DNA of 64,000 nucleotides from Nematostella vectensis (GCF_932526225.1 NC_064047.1:1488001-1552000), one strand, 5' to 3'. Counted from the first letter of the stretch, positions 1 to 13,261 are shown. The notes: generated from the letters alone by a model not told the origin. Program-made: numbers and translations.

Positions 1-1950
1 TGACATCATCTCACGGTAACTGCAGTTTGTTAATTTAAATGGTAGAAACTACCACAACTGACATCATCTCACGGTAACTGCAGTTTGTTAATTTTAATGG
101 TAGAAACTACTACAACTGACACCATCTCACGGTAACTACAGTTTGTTCATTTAAATGGTAGAAACTACTACAACTGACAGCGTCTCACGGTAACTGCAGT
201 TTGTTAATTTAAATGGTAGAAACTACCACAACTGACATCATCTCACGGTAACTGCAGTTTGTTAATTTAAATGGTAGAAACTACTACAACTGACAGCATC
301 TCACGGTAACTGCAGTTTGTTAATTTAAAAGGTAGAAACTACTACAACTGACATCATCTCACGGTAACTGCAGTTTGTTAATTTAAAAGGTAGAAACTAC
401 CACAACTGACAGCATCTCACGGTAACTGCAGTTTGTTAATTTAAATGGTAGAAACTACTACAACTGACAACATCTCACGGTAACTGCAGTTTGTTAATTT
501 TAATGGTAGAAACTACTACAACTGACACCATCTCACGGTAACTACAGTTTGTTCATTTAAACGGTAGAAACTACTACAACTGACAGCGTCTCACGGTAAC
601 TGCAGTTTGTTAATTTAAATGGTAGAAACTACCACAACTGACAGCATCTCACGGTAACTGCAGTTTGTTAATTTAAATGGTAGAAACTACTACAACTGAC
701 AGCATCTCACGGTAACTGCAGTTTGTTAATTTAAAAGGTAGAAACTACTACAACTGACATCATCTCACGGTAACTGCAGTTTGTTAATTTAAAAGGTAGA
801 AACTACCACAACTGACAGCATCTCACGGTAACTGCAGTTTGTTAATTTAAAAGGTAGAAACTACTACAACTGACAGCATCTCACGGTAACTGCAGTTTGT
901 TAATTTAAATGGTAGAAACTACTACAACTGACAGCATCTCACGGTAACTGCAGTTTGTTAATTTAAATGGTAGAGACTACCACAACTGACAGCATCTCAC
1001 GGTAACTGCAGTTTGTTCATTTAAATGGTAGAAACTACCACAACTGACAGCATCTCACGGTAACTGCAGTTTGTTAATTTAAATGGTAGAAACTACTACA
1101 ACTGACACCATCTCACGGTAACTACAGTTTGTTCATTTAAATGGTAGAAACTACCACAACTGACAGCATCTCACGGTAACTGCAATTTGTTAATTTAAAT
1201 GATAGAAACTACTACAACTGACAACATCTCACGGTAACTGCAGTTTGTTAATTTAAATGGTAGAAACTACCACAACTGACATCATCTCACGGTAACTGCA
1301 GTTTGTTAATTTAAATGGTAGAAACTACCACAACTGACAGCATCTCACGGTAACTGCAGTTTGTTAATTTAAAAGGTAGAAACTACCACAACTGACAGCA
1401 TCTCACGGTAACTGCAGTTTGTTAATTTAAATGGTAGAAACTACCACAACTAACAGCATCTCACGGTAACTGCAGTTTGTTAATTTAAATGGTAGAAACT
1501 ACCACAACTGACAGCATCTCACGGTAACTGCAGTTTGTTAATTTAAATGGTAGAAACTACTACAACTGACAACATCTCACGGTAACTGCAGTTTGTTAAT
1601 TTAAATGGTAGAAACTACCACAACTGACATCATCTCACGGTAACTGCAGTTTGTTAATTTAAATGGTAGAAACTACCACAACTGACAGCATCTCACGGTA
1701 ACTGCAGTTTGTTAATTTAAAAGGTAGAAACTACTACAACTGACAGCATCTCACGGTAACTGCAGTTTGTTAATTTAAATGGTAGAAACTACCACAACTG
1801 ACAGCATCTCACGGTAACTGCAGTTTGTTAATTTAAATGGTAGAAACTACTACAACTGACATCATCTCACGGTAACTGCAGTTTGTTCATTTAAATGGTA
1901 GAAAATACCACAACTGACAGCATCTCACGGTAACTGCAGTTTGTTCATTT
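1..1950. repeat. 58-bp minisatellite (about 33 copies) inside a TMEM181 intron
   Basis: A 58-bp unit recurs head to tail from base 1, with the core ctcacggtaactgcagtttg. Variation is concentrated at a few positions (catc/cagc/cacc, aaatgg/aaaagg, tactac/taccac). The copy nearest the gene merges into the first bases of the intron that follows the last visible TMEM181 exon. Read on the minus strand, each copy carries CTTTTAAAT followed by AACAAACTGC, as does the intron from about +5. The unit therefore looks like amplified sequence from just inside the 5' end of this intron. The array runs off the left edge. Confidence 0.97.
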
Positions 1951-1960
1951 AAAAGGATAT
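1951..1960 (-). other. Candidate U12-type AT-AC 5' splice site
   Basis: After the exon ending THYKN plus one base, the minus strand reads ATATCCTTTT. This matches the U12-dependent AT-AC donor consensus ATATCCTTT. No GT donor fits here, and reading on soon leaves the family alignment and reaches a stop. A break at this point (phase 1) keeps alignment with vertebrate TMEM181, which continues with Ser. The partner AC acceptor and branch point are outside the window, so the assignment rests on the donor alone. Confidence 0.7.
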
Positions 1961-4900
1961 AGTTTTTATAATGAGTCTCGATCTCGGCGATAAAGTTGTC
2001 CTGTAGCACAGCGGTTCCAAACCTGAGGCCAGTGATGACCAGGCTGATGGTGAGGACGATCAGCATTAGGGCGGTCAGGAACTTTAGACGGATATCTGTA
2101 GAAACAGGAAGGCTGGTTAGACAAGTGCAAGAAGGAACTTTAGACGGATATTTGTAGAAATAGGAGGAGGCTGGTTAGACAAGTGCAAGAAGGAACTTTA
2201 GACGGATTTTTGTAGAAATAGGAGGTGGTGTTAGAAAAGTGCAAGAAGGAACTTTAGATGGATATTTGTAGAAATAGGAGGTGGCGTTAGACAAGAAGTA
2301 AAAGAAGCAACTTACGACAGATATCTCTAGAAATTGGGTTAGGGAAGAAGTTCAAAGAGGAACTCAAGATGGGTAGAAATAGGAGGGGGTTTTGGACAAG
2401 AAGTAAAAGGAGCAACTTAAGATAGATATCTGTAGAAATAGGAAGGCTGGTTAGACAAGTGCAAGAAGGAACTTTAGACGGATATTTGTAGAAATAGGAG
2501 GTGGAGTTAGACAAGTGCAAGAAGGAACTTTAGACGGATATTTGTAGAAATAGGAGGAGGCTGGTTAGACAAGTGCAAGAAGGAACTTTAGACGGATATT
2601 TGTAGAAATAGGAGGTGGTGTTAGACAAGTGCAAGAAGGAACTTTAGATGGATATTTGTAGAAATAGGAGGAGGCTGGTTAGACAAGTGCAAGAAGGAAC
2701 TTTAGACGGATATTTGTAGAAATAGGAGGAGGCTGGTTAGACAAGTGCAAGAAGGAACTTTAGACGGATATTTGTAGAAATAGGAGGTGGTGTTAGACAA
2801 GTGCAAGAAGGAACTTTAGACGGATATTTGTAGAAATAGGAGGTGGCATTAGACAAGAAGTAAAAGAAGCAACTTACGACAGATATCTCTAGAAATTGGG
2901 TTAGGGAAGAAGTTCAAAGAGGAACTCAAGATGGGTAGAAATAGGAGGGGGTTTTGGACAAGAAGTAAAAGGAGCAACTTAAGATAGATATCTGTAGAAA
3001 TAGGAAGGCTGGTTAGACAAGTGCAAGAAGGAACTTTAGACGGATATTTGTAGAAATAGGAGGTGGTGTTAGACAAGTGCAAGAAGGAACTTTAGACGGA
3101 TATTTGTAGAAATAGGAGGAGGCTGGTTAGACAAGTGCAAGAAGGAACTTTAGACGGATATTTGTAGAAATAGGAGGAGGCTGGTTAGACAAGTGCAAGA
3201 AGGAACTTTAGACGGATATTTGTAGAAATAGGAGGTGGTGTTAGACAAGTGCAAGAAGGAACTTTAGACGGATATTTGTAGAAATAGGAGGTGGCGTTAG
3301 ACAAGAAGTAAAAGAAGCAACTTACGACAGATATCTCTAGAAATTGGGTTAGGGAAGAAGTTCAAAGAGGAACTCAAGATGGGTAGAAATAGGAGGGGGT
3401 TTTGGACAAGAAGTAAAAGGAGCAACTTAAGATAGATATCTGTAGAAATAGGAAGGCTGGTTAGACAAGTGCAAGAAGGAACTTTAGACGGATATTTGTA
3501 GAAATAGGAGGTGGTGTTAGACAAGTGCAAGAAGGAACTTTAGACGGATATTTGTAGAAATAGGAGGAGGCTGGTTAGACAAGTGCAAGAAGGAACTTTA
3601 GACGGATATTTGTAGAAATAGGAGGTGGTGTTAGAAAAGTGCAAGAAGGAACTTTAGACGAATATTTGTAGAAATAGGAGGTGGTGTTAGACAAGTGCAA
3701 GAAGGAACTTTAGATGGATATTTGTAGAAATAGGAGGTGGCGTTAGACAAGAAGTAAAAGAAGCAACTTACGACAGATATCTCTAGAAATTGGGTTAGGG
3801 AAGAAGTTCAAAGAGGAACTCAAGATGGGTAGAAATAGGAGGGGGTTTTGGACAAGAAGTAAAAGGAGCAACTTAAGATAGATATCTGTAGAAATAGCGT
3901 TGGTTAGACAAGTGCAAGAAGGAACTTTAGACGGATATTTGTAGAAATAGGAGGTGGTGATAGACAAGTGCAAGAAGGAACTTTAGACGGATATTTGTAG
4001 AAATAGGAGGTGGTGTTAGACAAGTGCAAGAAGGAACTTTAGATGGATATTTGTAGAAATAGGAGGTGGCGTTAGACAAGAAGTAAAAGAAGCAACTTAC
4101 GACAGATATCTCTAGAAATTGGGTTAGGGAAGAAGTTCAAAGAGGAACTCAAGATGGGTAGAAATAGGAGGGGGTTTTGGACAAGAAGTAAAAGGAGCAA
4201 CTTAAGATAGATATCTGTAGAAATAGCGTTGGTTAGACAAGTGCAAGAAGGAACTTTAGACGGATATTTGTAGAAATAGGAGGTGGTGTTAGACAAGTGC
4301 AAGAAGGAACTTTAGACGGATATTTGTAGAAATAGGAGGTGGTGTTAGACAAGTGCAAGAAGGAACTTTAGATGGATATTTGTAGAAATAGGAGGTGGCA
4401 TTAGACAAGAAGTAAAAAAAGCAACTTACGACAGATATCTCTAGAAATTGGGTTAGGGAAGAAGTTCAAAGAGGAACTCAAGATGGGTAGAAATAGGAGG
4501 GGGTTTTGGACAAGAAGTAAAAGGAGCAACTTAAGATAGATATCTGTAGAAATAGGAAGGCTGGTTAGACAAGTGCAAGAAGGAACTTTAGACGGATATT
4601 TGTAGAAATAGGAGGTGGTGTTAGAAAAGTGCAAGAAGGAACTTTAGACGAATATTTGTAGAAATAGGAGGTGGTGTTAGACAAGTGCAAGAAGGAACTT
4701 TAGATGGATATTTGTAGAAATAGGAGGTGGCGTTAGACAAGAAGTAAAAGAAGCAACTTACGACAGATATCTCTAGAAATTGGGTTAGGGAAGAAGTTCA
4801 AAGAGGAACTCAAGATGGGTAGAAATAGGAGGGGGTTTTGGACAAGAAGTAAAAGGAGCAACTTAAGATAGATATCTGTAGAAATAGCGTTGGTTAGACA

Positions 4901-7900
4901 AGTGCAAGAAGGAACTTTAGACGGATATTTGTAGAAATAGGAGGTGGTGTTAGACAAGTGCAAGAAGGAACTTTAGACGGATATTTGTAGAAATAGGAGG
5001 TGGTGTTAGACAAGTGCAAGAAGGAACTTTAGATGGATATTTGTAGAAATAGGAGGTGGCGTTAGACAAGAAGTAAAAGAAGCAACTTACGACAGATATC
5101 TCTAGAAATTGGGTTAGGGAAGAAGTTCAAAGAGGAACTCAAGATGGGTAGAAATAGGAGGGGGTTTTGGACAAGAAGTAAAAGGAGCAACTTAAGATAG
5201 ATATCTGTAGAAATAGCGTTGGTTAGACAAGTGCAAGAAGGAACTTTAGACGGATATTTGTAGAAATAGGAGGTGGTGTTAGACAAGTGCAAGAAGGAAC
5301 TTTAGACGGATATTTGTAGAAATAGGAGGTGGTGTTAGACAAGTGCAAGAAGGAACTTTAGATGGATATTTGTAGAAATAGGAGGTGGCGTTAGACAAGA
5401 AGTAAAAGAAGCAACTTACGACAGATATCTCTAGAAATTGGGTTAGGGAAGAAGTTCAAAGAGGAACTCAAGATGGGTAGAAATAGGAGGGGGTTTTGGA
5501 CAAGAAGTAAAAGGAGCAACTTAAGATAGATATCTGTAGAAATAGCGTTGGTTAGACAAGTGCAAGAAGGAACTTTAGACGGATATTTGTAGAAATAGGA
5601 GGTGGTGTTAGACAAGTGCAAGAAGGAACTTTAGACGGATATTTGTAGAAATAGGAGGTGGTGTTAGACAAGTGCAAGAAGGAACTTTAGATGGATATTT
5701 GTAGAAATAGGAGGTGGCGTTAGACAAGAAGTAAAAGAAGCAACTTACGACAGATATCTCTAGAAATTGGGTTAGGGAAGAAGTTCAAAGAGGAACTCAA
5801 GATGGGTAGAAATAGGAGGGGGTTTTGGACAAGAAGTAAAAGGAGCAACTTAAGATAGATATCTGTAGAAATAGGAAGGCTGGTTAGACAAGAAGTTCAA
5901 AGAGGAACTCAAGACGGGTAGAAATAGGAGGGTGTGTTAGACAAGTAGCACAAGGAGGAACTTTAGACGGATATTTTGTAGAAATAGGAGGGGGTGCTAG
6001 ACAAAAAGTAAAAGAGGAACTTTATTCTGATATCTCTAAAGGAGGGTTGAGATGGCATTGATGAAATATTCTGGTCCAGCCAGCAAGTCATTGTAGGGAC
6101 CATGCAGGAACTTACCAAAATATGGCATAGCCTTAAGCTCGCTGTATGCTCTAATCAACAGGTAGATCAAATAAATAAGATATACAGCGCCAATACTGAA
6201 GAAGAACACCTTGAGGCCCTGATAAAACAACACCAAAAAAGAACTTAGACTTGTGCATATTTAAGCACTGATTACCCCAAGTAATAGGCCATGTAATAGT
6301 TAAAATCGCCTGATACTCCAAGCTAGGCACTTATAAACAATAAACACTAGCATAGACTTGTCCACATTTTAGCCCTTTTGGCTAACAACCAAATCTACTG
6401 TACATCAATATACTGTATTTAAACTAAATTAATGTTTAACATTCCTTTTAAACACCCTCCAGGCTCTGGACTAAATTTAAATATGGTTTTTATTTGTACC
6501 ATACAATAAGAGCTTTGAATCTATAGTACCACTCACCATAAAATGCCCGATATCCAGTTTATATTGATAGGTTGGGTCTCGTAGCTCATTATACCTGAAT
6601 TAACGAAAGAATTATGAATACCATTATATATTATCCATTATACCATTATCTACTATATAATAATTTCCTGCAAAAACCCAATAGCAAGTTTCCCTGGGTT
6701 CAGAGGTTCTGGTACGATGGAAAGCCATAAAAGCATGGCAAACAAATGCTGACAAGTAGAAGGCAAAGTGTTCAGCCTATTATTTGACACCTCGGAGCAA
6801 CAACCTCTAGTGTCGAAGAACCTCCTAGTGACAAATATTGCATAGCAAAGCTCTGTAAGAGCACTCACTGTTGCCATGATGATAGGACAAATGCAGAGAC
6901 CCAGAGCAGTCCTACGATCATGAGCTTGGGCAGGTAGAAAGACAAAAATCTCCTGTCATTCTGAAAGAGAATAATTGGATTAATTAAACATTATTGTAAG
7001 GTCTGAAGCGTTAAGAAAGGGTCCTTGCAAATCCCAATAAAAGTATATAAATCTTGTAAATGCAAGGTTCCCTCTAAAAGAAATGATTCTGTTTCTACTA
7101 GGATCCTTTTTCCCCACCTATTGGTCTTCCAATTGAATGTGTTCTCTCAGGAAAGAAAATAAAACTCAATGATTGTTGCTTGCATGGACCTAAAGGGACA
7201 TACCTAATACATCTTTCATACTACCACTACAACAATAAGCACACACACACTACAGCATATGGTGTCCTTACCAGTCTGATCCCATGAAAGGCGCATAACC
7301 AGAACAGAAGAAGAGCACAAAGAAATGAAGCCTGGAAAAGCGAGTCAAACATCCCAGGCACCCAGCTATTGACCAGGAAGTTAAGCGGGAAGATTGGGTC
7401 TGGAAAAGACCATGGAACAGGAGGAAAAATGTCAAACAAGGGGACACAAAAATGTTGTCAATGAGTAATTACTGTAAAGATTCTCTATCAGCTGTCATCT
7501 TGTCATTCTAACAAAATACCAAGTGTGAGAAAGTATCTCGACTTCCATCAGCTGAATTGAGACTTATAAATTGATATTTACAATTCAATTTGTTAAAAAA
7601 GGTATAAAACCTCTTTTGAGATTTTATCACATAATGTTGTCTCTAACAATCATTGAGAAAAGGAGGCTGAATAGATCTCTTTAAATCATTATAGTGGTTT
7701 TCAGTTACCATTGTAAAGAAGCAGCAGGGGAAGAAGTAACGACATCCATCTGAAAACAAACAAAAATAACTTCAAACTTACATCGCGACCAAGACAAACC
7801 GTGAGCACCAGAAATATGTATGGAATGTTTGTTCTGACCAATCATTCGCGAGATATTCAAACATTCAATTAGAAACACGTCTCAGTGTCTGAATTCTCGG

Positions 7901-10900
7901 GTCTGATTCGTCAGAAGACATTAAACATTCCACACATTTTAGGTGTTCATGGTTTTACTGGTTGTGCTGTAAAGCTTAACAAATAACTTCATCCTATACT
8001 TAATGTCTGTTAGCAGAAATTAATGTCTGATGCCTTTGGAATACTTTTGAACAACTGTTGATTTAGAAGTATTGTGTATCATTCTTCTTGATAAAGATGC
8101 CTGTGTTTAGGCCTATACAGAGCTGTCAGTTGCACCCTTAACAAGGCTGACACTGTATGCCCCACATCAACTTTAATAGCTTACTTTTGTTCAATGGACC
8201 AGTCTTTAACTGAGAATTTTCTCAGGGAGTGTGCGAACATACACTGAAATAAAATGAGACACAAAGAGTCAAGAAAAGCCGAGCACAAGAAACATTGTCA
8301 AGATAAGCCGACAATACATCTTAGCTACGTATATTCTCACAGTCAATGCAATCTAATAACCCCTTCATGCTTGCATACTGCATTGGCATCACTATTAAGG
8401 GTAGTTACCCCCCTCCTCTTCTATGAGTGTGTAAAATATTTATGCAGTACACATAAATAACCCCTTTCATGCTCTGAGCCTGGAGTTGATGAGGCAGGAT
8501 ATGCAGTGTAGACAGTCTGTGCAAAAAGTATTCGATTTGGTGTCACTCTTTATAAAGGGAAGACTGCTATTTAGTGACCGATGGTGTGTAAGCTTGTCTC
8601 TATCTATATGTACCTGCCCTTGCCATGTACGTGCATTCCCAGTGCCCCCTAGTCCCTAGTACTCACCGTCACCATAAATGCCATGACCAGAAACACAAAG
8701 CGGAACCAGATTTCCACTTGACTGAAGTCATTACTATAATGCTTCAACTGAAACAAAAATAACAATGTTTAGCCCCCGCCACATGTATCTTGTAAGAAAA
8801 CGTAAGAAACCCAAAATCACTGTCTCTGGCCTCCTGTTTACTAAGAAGCCAAACGTCCCAATTTTCTAACGTCCCAGAGAAAATAAAACACAGAAATACC
8901 AAAACCCTCTCAGTTCCTTTTTTTTGTCCACTTAGATTTGACAGTAGAGAAGGCTAAATGATGCTCAGACTTCCCTCTAGAAAAACTCAAGTATATTGGT
9001 ATTCCCTGAATTCACCAATCAATATAAATTTTTTTGGATTTTTTTTTTGTTTTCTCTTTCACAGTGCTCACTTGCCAGGGCCTCATAACAGACCTTGAAA
9101 TACTTGGGATCGGGGGGGGGGGGGGGGGGGGGGGGAGCACAATACTTAGACATTATGAAAACTGGGATGGAACAGCAATGCCCCTGTAGGTAATTTTGCA
9201 GGGCCGTAGCAGGGGGTGGGGCACTAGGGGCATGTGCCCCCTTAATATTTTCAAACATTATAAGGAAATGACCAATAGGGGCCCTGGCTGCTGTGCCCCA
9301 CAATATTTTTTTAATGTTTCTGTATTGTGCCCCCCCCCCCCCCCCCATTTTAGGTGGCCTGCTATGGCTCTCTTTTGTTATAAATTTAAATAAAAACCGG
9401 GGGCCGCCCTGATAGGCGTTAAGGCCCTGAGATGGCTTGGAGACTTGAAGGTAAATGATACGTCTCATCAAAACCATGATTTGCTGGATATCCATCAGCG
9501 TGAAAACACTGTAAGAAACTTACAGAGAATATGACATCAGCAAGTCGGATGCCCTTTGGGAACTGTAGTCCATCAAATGTCACTTTAATGGCATAAGAAG
9601 GGTAATCTAGGTATCCCAGATGCAGGATTACTGTGTGACTGCACTCCTGAAAAGAAGAATATAATCAAAGTCATCCAGCCATAGGCGCAAAGTCAGCCAT
9701 GTACCCATAATGGATTGCATGGCATAGCACAAATCTTACACTAACTGTGCAATACTGGTAGCTTTATGCAAGGCCATTCACAAGTCCTGGAATATAACAG
9801 CCTCGCTACTCGGCCGACTTGGTCTATAAGTCGTCCATACAGCTAGACCCCCTACTACTGTTCCTTATCTCCGATAACCATTTTATTGTCCCAATTGTTA
9901 CAATATTTTACCTTCTTTTTAACTTTATTAAGTCGCCAGAAAATCTGTTTATTGTATGGAAAGCACCCTTTCAACAAGAAATTAAATAAAAGGTGGTGGT
10001 TGATACAACAGAAACCACTTATTAAATTTGTTGTAAACCAGTTTCAAAGCCAACTATGTGACAAAAACATAACATTCTCTGATGATTTTGGGGTAAAATA
10101 ACAATTTCCATTTAACAACTCACTTACCCCATTTCTACAAGTCACTTGTCTGGTCTTGTTGTCGGAGGCTGAATACAAATGAAAACTTGTGTCTTTGCCT
10201 TGTCCTCGCACTTCAACTTTCAGGTTGAATTGAGTGCTGAATATCAAATCTGAAAATAATACCCCTCAATAGAATTGTCAAATTTCATTTAATCATTTAG
10301 TGTTATACTAGCAATTGTTTAAGAAGAGAAGACTTTGTCAGCCGCCATAATGCCTTAATACCAAAACACCAAGTGTGAAAAAGCATCCATTTCCATCAGA
10401 CAATTTGGGAAAACTCTTGCAATATTTGTTATTGAATTTGGTAAATTGAGAATAAAACTGATAAAAAATGTTAAAGTAAAACAATGACAAAGTGTGGCTG
10501 ACAAGGGCACTGACTTCATGCTTGATAAATTTGAGGCAAGGTTGAAAGCTAAATTCAACTCAGGTCAGCTCTAAAAATCAAGCTGAAACCCATTGGTAAA
10601 GGATGTGTTTACACATTGACGCTCTTCCAACGTGGCAGCATGGGTATAGGCGTGTGTCTACCTATGGGTGTGTGTTAACTTTCTAAGTTCCATTTATGGG
10701 TGAGTGTCTTACTGTTCTTACTCCCAATTGTGGACATGCTTCTTACCTTTCTTCGTCCCATTTATCTTAAAGCGGCTCAAAAGCCAAAGCTGCTGGCTGA
10801 ATGTTGACATCAGTCCTGTGTTTATCTGGAACTTCCCTGCCTGTGGAACAATAAACAACAATTACCTCTAAAAACAACATAAATAAACCATTGTTTTCAC

Positions 10901-12135
10901 TGAGGAAACAGTCAAGACACAACTTCAAATTATTTTTCATTTTCCCAAAGGACACCAGGCTGATGTATATCCTGGTTCACCTGTGGTAGAATAAGTTTAT
11001 TTACCATTAGTTGACTGGGTGGTACTTGCAGCTGATGTACGGCACTCTTCTCGTGACTGACAATAATCGCAGGGCCTGTGAAACAAAAAGCACAATCTAG
11101 ACCTGTATTTTACAACAGGGGAAGTAAGGGTCCTTTTGATTCATTATTTTTTAGTTAACATAATTCATGAAAGGGACAATTTGAAAACACCTATTTGTGA
11201 TTAATGGCAAACAGAATAATGGGGGGTACAAGTTATCAATGGTTCAATTTATTTAGATTCGTATGCGGTATATAACTTTGGAGTACACAAATTGAGTAAA
11301 CAAAGTGGACTTAAGTATAAGAAAATACATTTTATAAGATAACTTATGGGTGAAATGAAATTATCCCATCAAAGTAGGAACAACACATGGATGTTGCATA
11401 AGTATTTGAACATTATTCAGTTAAAAATGTACAACTTCAAGGTTAAACTTCCTAGAGCGACTTCTTGTCGGTAAGTGAGCCAAATAAAGAGAACTAAAAA
11501 CACATCAATCATTTCGCTGTCAAAGCTAGCAAAGTAGCAGTTTCGTATAATATCACAAAAATTAATTAGAGCATAACAAACTTGACAGAAAAAAACATAC
11601 AATCCTTAGCTAGCAAAGTAGCAGTTTCGTATAATATCACAAAAATTAATTAGAGCATAACAAACTTGACAGAAAAAACATTAATACTATTAACAATCCT
11701 TAGCTATAGTTAGTCAAGGATATAGTTATAGGGATTTTAACAATAGATGTGGAATAGTTTTTATATGGAAGGAAGGACAGCGTTCGAGAATGCAATTTCT
11801 AGTTAAGGTTAATCAGGATTAAAGATCGAAGATTGTTTGCTATTACATTCAAAGTTAACCGCATTTTCTCACTCATGAAATTAAAAAGAGAGCCAGGATA
11901 CCATTTGTGCTTAGAGGATTTAACTCACCAGCTATTCCAATGATAAGTGTGACAAAAAACGCGACGAAAAATGCCACAAAAACCATGACAAACTGCCTCT
12001 TCGTTAGCGTGTAAAGCCGCATTTGAATGGTGCTATAACGAAGAAAACAAGTATACCCTAGTTAAATATCGTCATAGATGGATAGCACAGAGTATGCACT
12101 ACATGGACTTACGATTCCATCTCTTTTGCCGCCAT
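1961..12135 (-). CDS. TMEM181: TMEM181 orthologue, 14 exons, 3' end off window
   Basis: Multi-pass membrane protein of the TMEM181 family. Its cellular role is poorly defined; human TMEM181 (GPR178) has been linked to bacterial cytolethal distending toxin sensitivity. Exons from 5' to 3': 12113-12135, 11929-12032, 11005-11075, 10747-10840, 10128-10249, 9524-9646, 8667-8747, 8185-8243, 7709-7749, 7272-7399, 6869-6960, 6537-6594, 6116-6218, 1961-2095. All have AG acceptors and, except the last, GT donors, with matching phases and no stop in about 411 residues. Diagnostic blocks recognised from the vertebrate family: MRLYTLTKRQF near the N-terminus, QQLWLLSRF, FAHSLRKFS, FPLNFLVNSWVPGMFD, FYLPKLMIVGLLW, YQYKLDIG, LKAMPYFDIRLKFLTAL and VLQDNF. 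The start chosen is MAAKEMES in exon 1. A second Met (MRLYT) in exon 2 matches the conserved start of many family members and could also be used. The protein should end some 60-70 residues beyond the window. Confidence 0.93.
2096..6035. repeat. Complex 53-58-bp minisatellite with 329/332-bp higher-order unit, derived from the exon 14 acceptor
   Basis: This fills the intron between TMEM181 exons 13 and 14. The basic unit contains gaactttagacggatatttg followed by tagaaatagg. On the minus strand that is a pyrimidine tract, TTTCTACA, then ATATCCGTCTAAAGTTCC. The last 18 bases are the first bases of exon 14. From about 3743 onward four to six subunits are joined into a 329- or 332-bp higher-order repeat; earlier spacings are about 446-562 bp. 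The higher-order unit also contains variant subunits with ggagcaacttaagatagata and with gaggaactcaagatgggtag. Short 76-77-codon open frames recurring on the minus strand are by-products of this periodicity. Confidence 0.95.
7513..7680. repeat. Dispersed repeat family A copy
   Basis: Contains ataccaagtgtgagaaag and a following ttccatcagctga. The same block recurs at about 10348-10550, 17600-17830, 29745-29935 (inverted) and more weakly 62566-62760. It lies in a TMEM181 intron. No coding capacity was seen. Confidence 0.6.
7788..7963. mobile_element. MITE copy (family B)
   Basis: This TMEM181-intron segment shares its terminal and internal blocks (gaccaatcattcgcgagata; ggtgttcatggttttactgg) with the better preserved element at 17906-18058. 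The left inverted terminus is degenerate. It is a non-autonomous element with no ORF. Confidence 0.65.
9060..9430. repeat. Dispersed poly-C/G-bearing repeat (family C)
   Basis: Contains a run of about 24 G near 9113-9136 and a run of about 17 C near 9331-9347. Between them is the motif gcagggccgtagcagggggt and a block ending caatatttttttaatgtttc. Closely related blocks occur at 20535-20640 and 48244-48450. This looks like a short interspersed non-autonomous element. Open frames on either strand are homopolymer artefacts. Confidence 0.6.
10348..10550. repeat. Dispersed repeat family A copy
   Basis: Shares caccaagtgtgaaaaagc and gcatccatttccatcag, then a diverged aatttggtaaattgagaata block, with the copies at 7513 and 17600. 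It lies between TMEM181 exons 4 and 5. Confidence 0.65.
11525..11679. repeat. 84-bp-offset direct duplication in TMEM181 intron 2
   Basis: A block of about 70 bases beginning gctagcaaagtagcagtttc is present twice, starting at 11525 and 11609. The copies are nearly identical, so the duplication is recent. Confidence 0.9.
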
Positions 12136-13261
12136 TCTGTTGTGTTTTCAGATGAGATTTTTCACGAATTCGCCATTTCCAGGTTTGTTTTGTTGGAAGG
12201 GACTCGTCACGGCCGGGACTACAGGAAACTGGGTCGAGCTATAAACCTATTATGAAAGGGAACGGGAATGGACTCGGGACTCGGAGGAGTTCTAAATGAA
12301 AGGTTTTAATTCTTTTTTTCTATTAAAAAAAAGATTTATATACGAATATTAACCGTAATGCTTATTATAGCTCGACACTTTCTTTCATAAAATTTTTGCT
12401 GCTCACAGATGTCAACACAACCCAGAACTCGAGCTCACAAAATAAAAATTGGGCCTTGTTCAAACATATCGTCATATCCCTGGGAAGATAGCTATGGCGT
12501 ACATCTGCTTCCTGGAATAGGAACGGAGTTGCTTTTTTACTCTTGCTCCCATGAGCGAGCGTGAGCAAGAATTTCGTTATTATTTTTATTTGTTGCAACC
12601 GGGTTAAAACTCGGTACTTCACTTAATGCCTTTAGGATTTTTCATTGCTCGGGACTCCCTTTACCTTATCAAATCCATACTGAATGTCTTAGTAAACGTT
12701 ATATATCTGTACAGTTTAAATACAAATTAAGATATCCGAAAAGGGATCAGCAATTGAGAGCCAGGATGAGCCTGCCCTAAGAACTTAAGAACACAAACCA
12801 TCTTAGATTGCGTGCATTTCAATGTAGCTTGTTTTTATTGTTCTTCTTCGCACAAGAATGTCATATGCACGTGCGTGACTGAACAAAGAAGAACAAAGGC
12901 TAAAGGCAGTAATGTAGACCTAGGTCGTAGTGTGCTGCACATGATGACGAAATCACTACATTACTATAGCAACACACCTATTCCCAAGAGACGCAAAGCG
13001 TGAAAAAGACCCCGATATTGTTCAGTCTACATCTCAGCGAGCTGTGCGTGGCGTAACCGACTAAGACAGGGCTGGGATCCTGGTTATTGCCTCCCCATTA
13101 ATGCGCGGGTACCTCAGGTTCCTTTGTGTTGTACAGTTCGCTAGATAGCGGTGCTGGGGCCGAAATCTCCAGCTTAGCCGTAAAGCTTTATGCTGCCATA
13201 CGGTGTTTCAGCGCATGTCTGGAAGTATGGTCTGTCTTTTCTCATTTTACCCGATCTGGAC

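Noticed and set aside
2287-5621. Nine near-identical 76-77-codon open frames on the minus strand
   Set aside because: They recur with the higher-order period of the minisatellite, are Leu-rich translations of pyrimidine tracts, and lie in an intron.
1-6035. CRISPR-like regular repeats
   Set aside because: Repeats are contiguous without unique spacers, the host is a eukaryote, and the units derive from exon-intron borders of TMEM181.
9019-9495. 158-codon minus-strand frame with poly-Pro/Gly
   Set aside because: Runs through two homopolymer tracts of a dispersed repeat and overlaps TMEM181 intron sequence; no family match.
12365-12622. 85-codon minus-strand frame upstream of TMEM181
   Set aside because: Starts at ATG but shows no recognisable family, no splice context and ordinary intergenic composition.
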